DNA of 64,000 nt from Flavobacteriaceae bacterium EG-1 (GTDB taxonomy: Bacteria; Bacteroidota; Bacteroidia; Flavobacteriales; Flavobacteriaceae): contig NZ_WJPK01000002.1 in the NCBI RefSeq assembly GCF_009649685.1, positions 536,202 to 600,201 on the forward strand, read 5' to 3'. The number at the start of each line of letters is the position of its first letter. The stretch's first letter is position 1. Both the position numbers and the translations under genes were made by a program. Positions 26,335 to 36,093 of this stretch are shown piece after piece. The notes under the pieces were generated by a model. It was not told the DNA's origin. It saw only the letters and a program-made list of their open reading frames with translations, and searched no databases.

Positions 26335-28818
26335 TTAAGACCCACACATTAAACAGTCATCGTCTGCTTGGCCTGCTTTGGATTGCTCAATTAAGGCTTT
26401 CATCTCCTCTGCACTCATTGGCTCAACATTTAATTCTTCGGCTGAAACGGGAGTTGTTTTAACAGCGAGATCTTTAGCATCTTCAACAACCGGTTTTGCA
26501 GCTTCAACCTCTGCTTCTGCCGCTACACTTACGGGTACTTCTTTTTTCTTAGTATTATCTAATGTAAACTTAATAGCATCTACAGCTGCTTTAGTTCTCA
26601 AATAGTACATTCCTGTTTTAAGTCCACTTTTCCATGCATAAAAATGCATTGAGGTTAGCTTACCATAATTCGCGTTTTCCATAAACAAATTAAGTGACTG
26701 ACTTTGATCAATAAAGTATCCACGCTGGCGACTCATATCGATAATGTCTTTCATACTTAGCTCCCAAACGGTTTTGTATAAATCTTTTATTTCTTTCGGA
26801 ATTACATCTATATGCTGTACAGATCCATTTGCACGCATTAATTCTTGTTTTAAACTCTCGTTCCAAAGGCCTAGATTTACTAAGTCTTCTAACAAATGTT
26901 TATTTACTACAATAAACTCTCCGGATAATACTCTACGTGTATAGATATTTGAAGTATATGGTTCAAAACATTCATTATTACCTAATATCTGAGAAGTAGA
27001 GGCGGTAGGCATTGGAGCCACCAAGAGTGAATTTCGAACGCCATGCTTTTCTACTTGCGTACGCAATTTACCCCAATCCCATCTACCTGATAAATCTTCA
27101 TCATTTATATTCCATAAGTTGTGTTGAAACAGACCTTGAGATATTGGCGATCCTTCATATGTTGAATATGGACCCTCTACTTTTGAAGCCTCCATAGAAG
27201 CGGTAACTGCAGCATAATAAAGGGTTTCAAATATTTCTTGATTTAACTTCTTAGCCTCATCACTTGTAAAAGGTAAGCGAAGCATTATAAAAACATCTGC
27301 CAATCCTTGCACTCCTAAGCCAACAGGCCTGTGACGCATATTAGAATTTTCAGCTTCTTTTACAGGGTAGTAATTTCTATCAATTACTCTATTTAAATTT
27401 TTGGTTACTCGCTTAGTAACTCTATATAATTCTTTATGGTCAAATTCACCATTTTTAACAAACATCGGCAAGGCTATTGATGCCAAATTACATACTGCTA
27501 CTTCATCTGGTGATGTATATTCTAATATCTCCGTACATAAATTTGATGAACGTATAGTACCTAAATTTTTCTGATTACTTTTGCGGTTGGCTGCATCTTT
27601 ATAAAGCATATAAGGGGTACCTGTCTCAATTTGAGACTCTAATATTTTTTCCCATAACTCTCTTGCTTTAATTGTTTTTCTACCTTTATTTTCAGCCTCA
27701 TATTTAAGGTATAATTCTTCAAACGCTTCACTATGGTTATTGAAAAGTCCGGGGCATTCATTAGGACACATCAACGTCCATTCAGCATCGGCCTCAACCC
27801 TTTTCATAAAAAGATCCGGAATCCACATGGCATAAAATAAATCACGCGCACGCATTTCTTCTTTACCATGATTCTTTTTTAAATCAAGAAAATCAAAAAT
27901 ATCAGCATGCCATGGCTCTACATAGATTGCAAAGCTACCTTTACGCTTACCTCCTCCTTGATCAACATAACGCGCTGTATCGTTAAATACACGTAACATT
28001 GGCACAACTCCGTTAGAGGTTCCGTTTGTTCCTGCAATATATGACCCTGTAGCTCTTACATTATGAATAGAAAGACCAATACCACCTGCACTTTGCGAAA
28101 TTTTGGCTGTCTGCTTTAATGTATCATAAATGCCATCTATACTATCGTCTTGCATTGCCAAAAGAAAACAAGAAGACATTTGAGGTTTTGGGGTACCCGA
28201 ATTAAATAAGGTTGGTGTGGCATGTGTAAAATACTTTTTTGACATCAACTCGTAAGTCTCTATAGCTGCATCCAGATCATTTAAATGTATTCCCACAGAA
28301 ACCCGCATAAGCATGTGTTGTGGTCGTTCTGCAATTTTACCATTCAGTTTTAAAAGATAGGAGCGTTCTAATGTTTTAAAACCAAAATAATCATAGCCAA
28401 AATCACGATTATAAATGATGGTAGAGTCAAGTCGTTCTGCATTTTCAGAAATAACTTTAAAAACCTCATCAGATAGTAATGGTGCTTTTTTACCTGTTCT
28501 TGGGTTTACATATTTATACAAATCTTCCATAGTTTCAGAGAAGGACTTCTTTGTATTTTTATGTAGATTAGATACCGAAATACGTGCAGCTAATTTTGCA
28601 AAATCTGGATGTGTTGTCGTCATTGTTGCTGCAATTTCAGCAGCCAGATTATCTAACTCTGAAGTGGTTACACCATCATACAAACCTTCTATTACACGCA
28701 TAGATACCTTTATTGGATCTACACGCTCATTAAGACCATAGCACAGCTTTCGTACCCGCGCAGTAATCTTATCAAACATCATCGGCTCTCTTTTACCGTC
28801 TCTTTTTAGTACGAACAT
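26335..28818 (-). CDS. nrdA: Ribonucleoside-diphosphate reductase, alpha subunit
   Basis: An 827-residue class Ia large subunit that reduces NDPs to dNDPs. An N-terminal ATP-cone (about residues 1-90) gives allosteric control. The active-site cysteines are in [15 protein letters not shown] and VCNLAS, and the C-terminal redox tail ends DDCLMCGS. A low-complexity Ala/Glu/Val linker separates body and tail. It follows nrdB by 40 bases in the same operon. Confidence 0.97.
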   Translation of the reverse strand: MFVLKRDGKREPMMFDKITARVRKLCYGLNERVDPIKVSMRVIEGLYDGVTTSELDNLAAEIAATMTTTHPDFAKLAARISVSNLHKNTKKSFSETMEDLYKYVNPRTGKKAPLLSDEVFKVISENAERLDSTIIYNRDFGYDYFGFKTLERSYLLKLNGKIAERPQHMLMRVSVGIHLNDLDAAIETYELMSKKYFTHATPTLFNSGTPKPQMSSCFLLAMQDDSIDGIYDTLKQTAKISQSAGGIGLSIHNVRATGSYIAGTNGTSNGVVPMLRVFNDTARYVDQGGGKRKGSFAIYVEPWHADIFDFLDLKKNHGKEEMRARDLFYAMWIPDLFMKRVEADAEWTLMCPNECPGLFNNHSEAFEELYLKYEAENKGRKTIKARELWEKILESQIETGTPYMLYKDAANRKSNQKNLGTIRSSNLCTEILEYTSPDEVAVCNLASIALPMFVKNGEFDHKELYRVTKRVTKNLNRVIDRNYYPVKEAENSNMRHRPVGLGVQGLADVFIMLRLPFTSDEAKKLNQEIFETLYYAAVTASMEASKVEGPYSTYEGSPISQGLFQHNLWNINDEDLSGRWDWGKLRTQVEKHGVRNSLLVAPMPTASTSQILGNNECFEPYTSNIYTRRVLSGEFIVVNKHLLEDLVNLGLWNESLKQELMRANGSVQHIDVIPKEIKDLYKTVWELSMKDIIDMSRQRGYFIDQSQSLNLFMENANYGKLTSMHFYAWKSGLKTGMYYLRTKAAVDAIKFTLDNTKKKEVPVSVAAEAEVEAAKPVVEDAKDLAVKTTPVSAEELNVEPMSAEEMKALIEQSKAGQADDDCLMCGS

Positions 28819-28858
28819 AACGACTCAATTTTATATTATTAATAGGTTTTAAACTCGA

Positions 28859-29845
28859 TTAAAAATCAGCATCGAAACTAATTTTTTGAGAATCAACATC
28901 TTTATCTTTATTTAATACTCCCGCCTTTTGATATTCCGATACGCGCTTCTCAAAGAAATTGGTCTTTCCTTGTAAGGAAATCATATCCATAAAATCAAAA
29001 GGGTTTGTAGCATTATACACTTTCTCACATTCTAATTCAACCAACAATCTATCTGTTACAAATTCAAGATATTGTGTCATCAACTTAGAATTCATACCAA
29101 TTAAACTAGCTGGCAAAGATTCTGTAATAAACTCTCTTTCAATATCTAATGCATTAGTTAAAATCTGAGTTATGCGTTCTTTTGGTACTTTATTTATTAA
29201 GTGCTTATTATGCAAATGCACCGCATAATCGCAATGCATACCCTCATCTCTAGAGATTAACTCATTTGAAAACGTAAGCCCAGGCATAAGACCTCTTTTT
29301 TTCAGCCAAAATATTGAGCAAAATGCACCTGAAAAGAAAATTCCCTCAACCGCAGCGAATGCAATAAGTCTTTCTGCAAAACTTGGAGAATCTATCCAAC
29401 GTAGAGCCCAATCTGCTTTTTTCTTAATTGCTGGAAAGTTTTCAATTGCTTTAAATAGAATATTTTTTTCCTTTTCATCTTTTACATACGTATCAATTAA
29501 AAGTGAATAGGTTTCCGAGTGAATATTTTCCATCATAATTTGAAAACCATAGAAAAATTTAGCTTCAGAATACTGAACTTCACTTACAAAATTCTCAGCA
29601 AGATTCTCGTTTACAATACCATCGGATGCAGCAAAAAATGCTAATATGTGCTTGATAAAATATCTTTCGTCATCACTTAATTTGTTATTCCAGTCGTGTA
29701 CATCTTCACTTAAATCTATTTCTTCAGCGGTCCAGAAACATGCCTCACATTTTTTGTACCATTCCCATAAATCATGATGTTGAATTGGGAAAATAACAAA
29801 TCGGTCTTCATTTTTATCTAAAATTGGTTCTACTACTGTTGACAT
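28859..29845 (-). CDS. nrdB: Ribonucleoside-diphosphate reductase, beta subunit (Tyr-radical type)
   Basis: A 328-residue small subunit that holds the diiron centre and radical. First-half ligands are D75 ([10 protein letters not shown]), E106 and H109 (MENIHSETY), with the radical Tyr at Y113. The second Glu/His set lies in AVEGIFFSG and DEGMHCDYA. The sequence is closer to the eukaryote-like R2 pattern ([13 protein letters not shown]) than to E. coli NrdB. It is first in the nrdB-nrdA operon. Confidence 0.97.
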   Translation of the reverse strand: MSTVVEPILDKNEDRFVIFPIQHHDLWEWYKKCEACFWTAEEIDLSEDVHDWNNKLSDDERYFIKHILAFFAASDGIVNENLAENFVSEVQYSEAKFFYGFQIMMENIHSETYSLLIDTYVKDEKEKNILFKAIENFPAIKKKADWALRWIDSPSFAERLIAFAAVEGIFFSGAFCSIFWLKKRGLMPGLTFSNELISRDEGMHCDYAVHLHNKHLINKVPKERITQILTNALDIEREFITESLPASLIGMNSKLMTQYLEFVTDRLLVELECEKVYNATNPFDFMDMISLQGKTNFFEKRVSEYQKAGVLNKDKDVDSQKISFDADF

Positions 29846-29939
29846 AATTCTCTATTATTATTAACTACTAAATTTTTCACCTCAACCAATTATTAAGCAC
29901 TTTAAAATACTCGCACATTTTACTAATTAGCCTTGTAAC

Positions 29940-29963
29940 TTTTTCTCAAAATAATGAGAAAAA
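29940..29963. repeat. 9-bp inverted repeat upstream of nrdB
   Basis: tttttctca (29940-29948) and tgagaaaaa (29955-29963) are perfect complements around a 6-base loop, 95 bases before the nrdB start. There is no T-run downstream on either strand, so it is not a terminator. It overlaps a weak -7 candidate on the minus strand (TTATTTTG) and could be an operator or an mRNA hairpin. Confidence 0.35.
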
Positions 29964-30180
29964 AGGCCGATGAACGTAAAATCAAATTCAAACTTTAGTT
30001 AAGAAAGGGTGCTTGGCTGAGCCGTTGTATACACAAATATGGAGAATAAAGTAGCTGAATGAAAGACAGATAGCACAAAACAGTTACAAAGTTTTTAACA
30101 CTACTTGTTGAAATGTATGCTGGCTTCTGATATTTACTGGCTTGAAGAATAGTTAAGTTTTGAATGAAAATTAAGCTAAC

Positions 30181-30224
30181 AAAAACAAACCAAAAAGTAT
30201 ATTTAAAACATACTTTTTGGTTTG
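30181..30224 (-). terminator. Terminator of the surface-protein operon
   Basis: A perfect 15-bp stem (30186-30200 with 30210-30224) with a 9-base loop is followed on the minus strand by TTTTT. It lies 40 bases past the stop of the gene at 30265. Confidence 0.85.
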
Positions 30225-30264
30225 AAAATTTGATGACTATTTATTACATTTTTAATGAGGCCCA

Positions 30265-32340
30265 CTAGTTTTTATAAACGACAAACATAAACATGGCGTC
30301 AGTATTAACTCCTGTTATATCTTTTGTATTAACAAGTAAATCTGTTCCGAGAGCATTTATTCCTATAAATCCCACCGTACTCGTATTACGTGTTGCTATT
30401 GTAGTATAGCCTATATTATAATTGTATATTTCTCCTGCAATTTTAATTCGATATCTTCCTGCTCCATTTTTAATTACTGTGAAATTTCCAGTACCTGAAT
30501 AAATACTTCCATCATCATCTATATTGCCATAGGCGATGGGTACCATATTGGCATTGCCAGTAGCGGCAGTATGAAGTTCACCTGAAGTTTTTATATTCCC
30601 CGCTACTTCTAATTTTTCTGAGGGATTTACATCCCCAATACCTACGTTGCCTGACCCACTAATAGTCATTCGATTAGCAGCACCTTGATCATTCTGAATA
30701 TAAAAATTTAACCTACTATTCGCTGCTCCACTCACACCATCCATCGCAATACCAGCAATTTGCCAAAAACCTGTGTTCTCTGTATTTCTAAATTCAAGTC
30801 TTGAAAAATCATCTCCTTCCTCTTCCAATTTAAGTAAAGGTCTTTCAATTGCTGAATTATTCTTTATATGCAAATGGGAATTTGGGTTTGAAGTTCCTAT
30901 TCCTACATTACCACTATCAAAATAAATATCACTTCCGTTAGTTTCCCACTGCGAACTACCTCCTCCTCCAATTTCATCGGTACCAGCAACCCATTTATTT
31001 GTTCCCCCATCCCATTTGACTACTTGACCATCTACCGTACCTTCAAGTCCGCTTATATTCGTGCCATCACCTAAAAGCAATCCGCTTTCCCCTGTAACAT
31101 CCACATAATCACTTAAATCAACCGAACCCGTACCATCTTCAATGCTTAACACATCTCCGGTCATTATAAGTCCTTGATCATCCGTATCTACCAACCCACC
31201 AGCTGCCAATTCTTCTATTGCCGCTTGGGTATCAGCAGCTGCAAGCCCCGTTCCCGTATTATCAAAAGGAACTTCGGAGGCGTTCTGGTCATCCGTTCCT
31301 CCTGGTGGGATAATCGTAGAAAGATCAACACCCGTTCCATCTTCTATCTGTAGCATGGTTCCTGAAAGTGATAAATCTTGATCATCTGTATCTACCAATC
31401 CACCCGCAGCTAATTCCTCAATTGCCGCTTGGGTATCGGCAGCTGCAAGTCCCGTTCCCGCATTATCAAAAGGAACTTCGGAGGCGTTTTGGTCATCTGT
31501 TCCTCCCGGTGGAACTATAGGAGCTAAATCAATTGTCGACCCATTACTTATAGTTAATTCTGTTCCTGAAAGTGAAATATCTTGAATCTCATTATTTGGG
31601 TCTGCATCTGCATCCGCACCTCCATTAGGTATTGTTACCGTTCCACCATCCGAAAGACTTAAAACATTTGTAACAGCATCAAAACTTAAGGTTTGAATTT
31701 CATTAGTTGGATCCGCATCAGCATCTATTGCTCCCCCAGTAAGTTTGCCATCGATATATGTTTTTATTGCTTTCTGAGTGGGCACCTTTTCATCACTGTT
31801 ACCAGCCAATGTACCATCTGTTGAAAATTCACTAATTGCAGCTCCTTCTGCTAAAGAAAGATCTTTTGATGCATAAAGCGAACCTGTTACAAAAACATTA
31901 CCCCCATTTTTATTTTCGATATCATCTCCTATGGTATGCCATTTATTATCTGCTGAACTTAAAGCATATGGAACGGCCATCATTTCCGTTGTTCCAACCT
32001 CATTGCCGTTCATTGTAATTGTAGCTAATGCCGCTCCGGCACCCCAAGGCAAACTATTAAAATCACCACTCACCAAATTACCATTACCAATTTTAAGACT
32101 AAAAACACCATTTGCATCTGTGGTTATATCATGATTTTCTTCATACAGAACGATGGCATCTGCAGGACCAACTTTTAGCGTAACACCTATTGTCATAGTT
32201 TCACTTATCAATAATTGCTGATCTGCATTTCGTGCTACACCTTGGTAATTTATAAAATTCTTTTGCCCATCTTGAGCAAGCGCCATCGCACTTAAAAACA
32301 GCGTGATTACTAAAATGATTGGAGTGTAAATTTCTTTCAT
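30265..32340 (-). CDS. Repeat-bearing surface protein with tail-fibre-like modules
   Basis: A 691-residue secreted protein. After a signal peptide (ending near AMALAQ) comes the NYQGVARNADQQLL domain often found in Bacteroidota surface proteins. A Gly/Asp-rich region follows with two 68-residue tandem copies beginning PPGGTDDQNASEVPFDN, and then NVGIGTSNP and NVGIGDVNPSEKLEVAGNI segments like those of phage tail-fibre proteins. No peptidase S74 chaperone domain is seen at the end; the C-terminal 90 residues are a compact beta domain. ATG 32340 fits the signal peptide better than the frame start at 32361. It follows a T9SS-sorted protein by 56 bases and probably acts at the cell surface. Confidence 0.75.
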   Translation of the reverse strand: MKEIYTPIILVITLFLSAMALAQDGQKNFINYQGVARNADQQLLISETMTIGVTLKVGPADAIVLYEENHDITTDANGVFSLKIGNGNLVSGDFNSLPWGAGAALATITMNGNEVGTTEMMAVPYALSSADNKWHTIGDDIENKNGGNVFVTGSLYASKDLSLAEGAAISEFSTDGTLAGNSDEKVPTQKAIKTYIDGKLTGGAIDADADPTNEIQTLSFDAVTNVLSLSDGGTVTIPNGGADADADPNNEIQDISLSGTELTISNGSTIDLAPIVPPGGTDDQNASEVPFDNAGTGLAAADTQAAIEELAAGGLVDTDDQDLSLSGTMLQIEDGTGVDLSTIIPPGGTDDQNASEVPFDNTGTGLAAADTQAAIEELAAGGLVDTDDQGLIMTGDVLSIEDGTGSVDLSDYVDVTGESGLLLGDGTNISGLEGTVDGQVVKWDGGTNKWVAGTDEIGGGGSSQWETNGSDIYFDSGNVGIGTSNPNSHLHIKNNSAIERPLLKLEEEGDDFSRLEFRNTENTGFWQIAGIAMDGVSGAANSRLNFYIQNDQGAANRMTISGSGNVGIGDVNPSEKLEVAGNIKTSGELHTAATGNANMVPIAYGNIDDDGSIYSGTGNFTVIKNGAGRYRIKIAGEIYNYNIGYTTIATRNTSTVGFIGINALGTDLLVNTKDITGVNTDAMFMFVVYKN
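31172..31515. repeat. Two near-identical tandem repeats, 204-bp period
   Basis: About 140 bases from 31172 recur from 31376 with few changes, mostly third-position. They encode the 46-residue core of the 68-residue repeat. Silent differences with near-constant protein point to selection on the protein after duplication or gene conversion. Confidence 0.8.
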
Positions 32341-32396
32341 AATTTCTAAGTTTTGCCCCATAAAAAACCACAGTAATGCAGCTTTTACATGTGATG

Positions 32397-32876
32397 TTAT
32401 CTTTTAATGACTTTAAATAGTTTTTCTTCTTTTTCATTTTCTATTGCCAAACGAAGCACATATACACCGCTCGCCAAATGACTAACATCTATTTGATGCT
32501 CTAGATTCTCTGCCTCAACTTTTTCTTTGAGAGCCATAATTCCATTTACAGTAAATAGTGTTACACCATAAATAGGATTGTTGTTTGTTTGGATATTTAA
32601 TTGACTATCCATAGGACTCGGATAAACCACAATACCTCCTAACTCTTTGTCTGCAGTAATAGCTTCTACAAAAAGTGATCCTGCCCAAAAACCTTGATCA
32701 ATTGATTCTTCTGTGGATATTAATCCTACAATGGGTTCGCCAATTGTAAAACTGATGCTGTTAGAATTGTTTGAAATTATAATTCCAGCCGAGCTAATAG
32801 TATTCTTAGCCATAGTTTGACCAACTGTAGAGAGTGTGATAGCTAAGAAAATTAAAGTGAGTAAAGTTTTCATCAT
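32397..32876 (-). CDS. T9SS type A sorting-domain protein
   Basis: A 159-residue protein with a signal peptide (ending STVGQ), an N-terminal stretch common to small Flavobacteriia surface proteins (SISFTIGEPIVG, IDQGFWAG) and a C-terminal type IX secretion domain (VYPSPMDSQLNI, LASGVYVLRL, EKLFKVIKR). It is nearly all targeting signal, so it may serve as an anchor or partner for the repeat protein encoded just downstream. A second ATG lies one codon in. Confidence 0.87.
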   Translation of the reverse strand: MMKTLLTLIFLAITLSTVGQTMAKNTISSAGIIISNNSNSISFTIGEPIVGLISTEESIDQGFWAGSLFVEAITADKELGGIVVYPSPMDSQLNIQTNNNPIYGVTLFTVNGIMALKEKVEAENLEHQIDVSHLASGVYVLRLAIENEKEEKLFKVIKR

Positions 32877-32964
32877 ATTGCTCTTTAGTTTTTAATTGAT
32901 GATTTAAAAAACTAAAGGTTAACATTCTTCGATGAAAAGTATTTTAATATCATAATAGCCTATA

Positions 32965-33002
32965 CAAAAAAACCGAAACGAAGCAGGCGGCCGCGTTTCG
33001 GT
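32965..33002 (-). terminator. Terminator of the methyltransferase gene
   Basis: Stem accgaaacg/cgtttcggt (32972-32980 with 32994-33002) has a GC-rich loop and, on the minus strand, a T-run. The loop contains the 8-base palindrome gcggccgc, unusual in this AT-rich DNA. Confidence 0.75.
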
Positions 33003-33037
33003 AATACTATTTTGATAGATGAAGTCTAATACGGTTA

Positions 33038-33958
33038 TTAAACTTTAATATGTAAAAACAAACAAACATTTAATGCTTCGCGGTCAATTCTAATTTGATT
33101 ATTTAAAAAACCTGCTTTTTTAGCTAAATACAAAAGTTGTTTACCAGTTCTATGTATTAAATGCCAATCGCCCATTATTTCAAGATAATTTCTACTAGGA
33201 TTATTCTCTTTATTAAAATTTCCTAAAATAATTTCCCCTCCAGGCGCTAATTTGCTTTTAAAGTATTGCAACAACAAAATTAAGGCATTATCATTCAAAT
33301 AATTACATAAACCAGCCGACCATATAACATCATGCTTTTTAAAAGAACTATAGTTAAATATATTACTATGTACATATTCTATTTGCGGGTTAAATTCAGT
33401 ATTCAAACCCTTTGAATATGCGATAGCATAATCGTCTAATTCTACACATGTTGTTGTTATGTTGCACCCAATTGAATTATTTGAATACATTTCAAATAAT
33501 TCTCTGCCCGAACCACTGACTACATTTAATATTTTTAAGTCATTAGTTACTTTGCTTTTGTTCGCTATTAATTTCTTAAAATACTCTTTGCGATTTCGAA
33601 TAGCTCTTGGCACTGTTTGCTGATGAAAATATTCGTCCCATATCCTAAATGCTGTATTCAAAGTTTTAAATTCTGTGTAAATTTTATCAATTAATAAAAA
33701 ATCACCTGGATAACCATAGGGCTTCCTTAATACATGACCCTGAAGAGTTTCGGCCAAAAATTCTTTTTTAAAACATGTGCTAATTTCTAAAAGATCTGAC
33801 TTTAATAATGTAGCATTTTCCATCTCACACCTAACTTCAAATAACAATTCGTTTAATTTCTCAAAACGTTCGTTACTCCAGTTTTCTTTTTTTACAAAAC
33901 ATTTTAGTTTATCTAAAAGAGTAGTGCGACTATCTTTTTTATGAAGAATTGCGAACAT
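33038..33958 (-). CDS. SAM methyltransferase, PhcB-like
   Basis: A 306-residue soluble protein. The second half has a class I SAM fold: motif I LNVVSGSGRELFE, an acidic strand end at CVELDDYAI, and SAGLCNYLNDN with LAPGGEIILGNF. The first half carries KPYGYPGDFLLIDKIY and RAIRNRKEYF, segments I associate with the family of 3-hydroxy fatty-acid methyl ester synthases (PhcB). Such enzymes make diffusible signals in Ralstonia. The resemblance is from memory of motifs, so a different substrate is possible. It stands alone with its own terminator; no PhcS/PhcR-like partner is adjacent. Confidence 0.65.
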   Translation of the reverse strand: MFAILHKKDSRTTLLDKLKCFVKKENWSNERFEKLNELLFEVRCEMENATLLKSDLLEISTCFKKEFLAETLQGHVLRKPYGYPGDFLLIDKIYTEFKTLNTAFRIWDEYFHQQTVPRAIRNRKEYFKKLIANKSKVTNDLKILNVVSGSGRELFEMYSNNSIGCNITTTCVELDDYAIAYSKGLNTEFNPQIEYVHSNIFNYSSFKKHDVIWSAGLCNYLNDNALILLLQYFKSKLAPGGEIILGNFNKENNPSRNYLEIMGDWHLIHRTGKQLLYLAKKAGFLNNQIRIDREALNVCLFLHIKV

Positions 33959-34220
33959 AGCTTAGTATTTTGTTATTATTAAAAACTTAAAAACCGCAAA
34001 TTATTTTGTATCGAAAGCTTTCTTTAAACCACAGAACCTTAAATTTAGCAACGTAACTTTTAAGTATAATTAGTATAAAAAAATGCCATGTATTACATGT
34101 TTATTCTTTAGGTAAATTCAGCGAAAGGCTATAAAAAACAACATCAAATTAATAATGATGATTATTCTTAATTGAAGTCTTCACAACTAAATTTTGCTCG
34201 TTAATTTTTGAAATTATACT

Positions 34221-34310
34221 CTAATAAATAATTAACATTAAGCAGGTTAAAAAACTTAATAATGCTACAGTTGATAATGTGGCATAAACAAAAAACGCTT
34301 TCATAGTCAT
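34221..34310 (-). CDS. Micro-ORF: 29-aa single-helix membrane peptide
   Basis: ATG to TAG, 29 residues: MTMKAFF followed by a continuous hydrophobic helix (VYATLSTVALLSFLTCLMLIIY). There is one Lys at the N-end and no soluble part. A palindrome and a -7-like TAAACTTG lie upstream on the minus strand. It could be a bacteriocin-like, toxin-like or regulatory peptide; none of this is shown. Confidence 0.35.
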   Translation of the reverse strand: MTMKAFFVYATLSTVALLSFLTCLMLIIY

Positions 34311-34350
34311 ATCGATTTATTAATTAATGTTCTTAATCTTAAAAGGTTAA

Positions 34351-34365
34351 CAAGTTTATAACTTG
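34351..34365. promoter_or_regulatory. Palindrome upstream of the 29-aa micro-ORF
   Basis: The perfect inverted repeat caagtt-tat-aacttg overlaps a near-consensus -7 element on the minus strand, about 40 bases before the micro-ORF. It is a candidate operator only. Confidence 0.25.
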
Positions 34366-34661
34366 ATAATTAAAAGCCAATAAAATTCGGGGAAGAAACT
34401 ACTTGTATTAACTGAGTACAATATAAAAACAAGATTGCGCAAAAACATTAAAATTGTATAAATGGTATAGAACTATGTAAGATTGGTTATGCTCTATAAA
34501 TTCTAATACGATTGCACAAATTACAAAAGTGTTAAACTACTACACCCTTAAGTGTATATTACAGCTTCTAGTTCAATTAAAATTTTGATTTATTTCTTTT
34601 CGATTAGGGAATTTTAAAATAACATCAGTGAAATACTCACTTAAAAACAATGCTTTAAAGT

Positions 34662-34699
34662 AAAAAAAAGTCTATTGTATATGTTTAAACAATAGACTT
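34662..34699 (-). terminator. Terminator of the lipocalin-like lipoprotein gene
   Basis: An 11-bp perfect stem (34669-34679 with 34689-34699) is followed on the minus strand by a T-run. It lies about 50 bases past the stop at 34748. Confidence 0.8.
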
Positions 34700-34747
34700 A
34701 AACATTTAATATATTTTTAATTTAACGCTTGCAACTAAGATGTTCGA

Positions 34748-35227
34748 TTAATTAAAAGTGTATCTGCCCGAATAGATTATTTGTTCACCTGAGGAAATAC
34801 TAGGAGAACCCGCAATTATATTGAAACTAAAGTTATCAGTACTTAATACAATATTAGTAAACCTATTTGTTTCACAAATACCATCGAAACATATTTCATC
34901 ATTACCATCAAAAAACCATGTCCAGGTATGCGGTTCGTCATTAGAATCTTGCATTACAGTTTGCCCTGTTCCGTCAGAATTGAATGAAAACATTAATCCT
35001 TTATAACTTTCAATAACATCTAATTCTATTTCTTCATCGGTAATGGTGTCTTTTTCAGTTTTTTTGGACCAATCCAATTTAAAGTTGCTAAATCTCCAAG
35101 GTGAGTTTTCCGTTAGAATATCTGAATTATTTGATTGAGATTCCTCCTTCAAAGTGTCTTCTGCCGAGCAAGCTATTAAAAACAATAGTACTAGTGATAG
35201 TATAGAAATTTTTGATATAATTTTCAT
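34748..35227 (-). CDS. Lipocalin-like lipoprotein
   Basis: A 159-residue lipoprotein (lipobox LIAC, residues 17-20). A polar linker precedes a beta-rich domain with W-x-F-S-x-F near its start (SPWRFSNFKLDW), FSFNSDGTGQTV, and HTWTWFFDGNDEI, the pattern of small lipocalin-like domains common in Flavobacteriia. Two Cys (ICFDGIC) may pair. Outer-membrane attachment is expected. No function is known. It lies 17 bases after the DUF4870 gene, so co-transcription is likely. Confidence 0.75.
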   Translation of the reverse strand: MKIISKISILSLVLLFLIACSAEDTLKEESQSNNSDILTENSPWRFSNFKLDWSKKTEKDTITDEEIELDVIESYKGLMFSFNSDGTGQTVMQDSNDEPHTWTWFFDGNDEICFDGICETNRFTNIVLSTDNFSFNIIAGSPSISSGEQIIYSGRYTFN

Positions 35228-35244
35228 TATTTCATTTTTAACTA

Positions 35245-35607
35245 TTAGACATTCTTAAACCACTCTTCATATTTCACACCTAAAATAGGAGCAGGCTTCT
35301 CTTTCTCATTAACTGCATTCATTAGCGCCATAACCCACATGTATAGCAAAACAAAAATGCCAACTATATTAATTAACCAACCTATTATTGGAATTATACC
35401 TATTACTCCTAATACCAAGCCTGTAATACATAGCCCTAACGACTGTCTTACATGATAAGTGGCGAAATCAAGTTTTTTTTCATTATTCATTACAAATGCT
35501 ATAACCAATCCAACAATGGTGATATAACTTATTATCGCTATGTTTTTTGATTCCTGGTTAATTGCGACTGCTTTTACTGTATTCAATTCTGTCTTTGTTG
35601 TTTCCAT
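35245..35607 (-). CDS. DUF4870-like membrane protein
   Basis: A 120-residue inner-membrane protein. A soluble N-terminus is followed by three or four hydrophobic helices with the segment FATYHVRQSLGLCITGLVLG, characteristic of DUF4870 (sometimes labelled import component protein). The function is unknown. The lipocalin-like lipoprotein gene follows directly. Confidence 0.82.
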   Translation of the reverse strand: METTKTELNTVKAVAINQESKNIAIISYITIVGLVIAFVMNNEKKLDFATYHVRQSLGLCITGLVLGVIGIIPIIGWLINIVGIFVLLYMWVMALMNAVNEKEKPAPILGVKYEEWFKNV

Positions 35608-35751
35608 TTTTAACTATTTTTATATGTTCATTTACAACTTTGTCCAAAGTTGTAAAGCTCGAGACATCATAACATGCCAAGTCTCATTTGCGATCATATT
35701 TACATTATTCATTTGTTTTTCAACTTTGAAGTATTTAAAAATTCTAATTGA

Positions 35752-36093
35752 TTATTCGCAATTTTCGCTATCTATTTCAGCCTTGGCTTCTTTTATCGCT
35801 TGGTCAATTTCGGCCTTACTAGCTGTTGGTACGCATTCATAAATTTTATTAATAGCATCATAGTAAGCCTTTGCAGCTGTTTTATAGTTTGCACAATTCT
35901 CTGCAGTCGGATTTTCGGAATACGCAGTTGCAGCATTGGACCATTCTTGAAGTTCATTCGCATAACCTTGCGCCCAATTTCCTCCGAAGCAGTTTCCGAC
36001 CGGATTTAATGGATTGTCTTTACTACAACTGTAAGTTATCATAATTGCCAAAAACCAAACAGTTAAAAGAATGTGTTTTTTGAAATTTTTCAT
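35752..36093 (-). CDS. Small Ala/Glu-rich lipoprotein
   Basis: A 113-residue lipoprotein (lipobox ITYSC). After a CFGGNW segment the protein is helical, with two repeats of the type A-x-Y-x-x-A (AATAYSENPTAENCANYKTAAKAYYDAI), and an ending rich in Lys and Glu. Four Cys in the mature part could form two disulfides. ATG 36093 is preferred over 36099 for a normal signal. No family is recognised. Confidence 0.7.
   Translation of the reverse strand: MKNFKKHILLTVWFLAIMITYSCSKDNPLNPVGNCFGGNWAQGYANELQEWSNAATAYSENPTAENCANYKTAAKAYYDAINKIYECVPTASKAEIDQAIKEAKAEIDSENCE

Larger units (their letters stand above)
29846..30264. other. 420-base interval upstream of nrdB
   Basis: No ORF is convincing. It contains the nrdB upstream region with a 9-bp inverted repeat (29940-29963) and a terminator at 30181-30224. 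I found no clear NrdR box and no known riboswitch. Confidence 0.5.
33959..34747. other. 790-base gap with one micro-ORF
   Basis: Very AT-rich. It contains a 29-residue ORF (34221-34310, minus), a 15-base palindrome (34351-34365) just upstream of it and the terminator at 34662-34699. Nothing else was recognised. Confidence 0.5.

Noticed and set aside
29940-29963. Inverted repeat read as a terminator
   Set aside because: Neither strand has a T-run after the stem and it lies upstream of nrdB, not after a gene.
30001-30060. Possible tRNA or riboswitch in the nrdB upstream region (gcttggctgagc)
   Set aside because: No cloverleaf arms or known riboswitch core could be built around it.
32987-32994. 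Rare NotI-like palindrome gcggccgc as a cloning artefact
   Set aside because: It sits in the loop of a normal terminator with matching flanks; no vector sequence around it.
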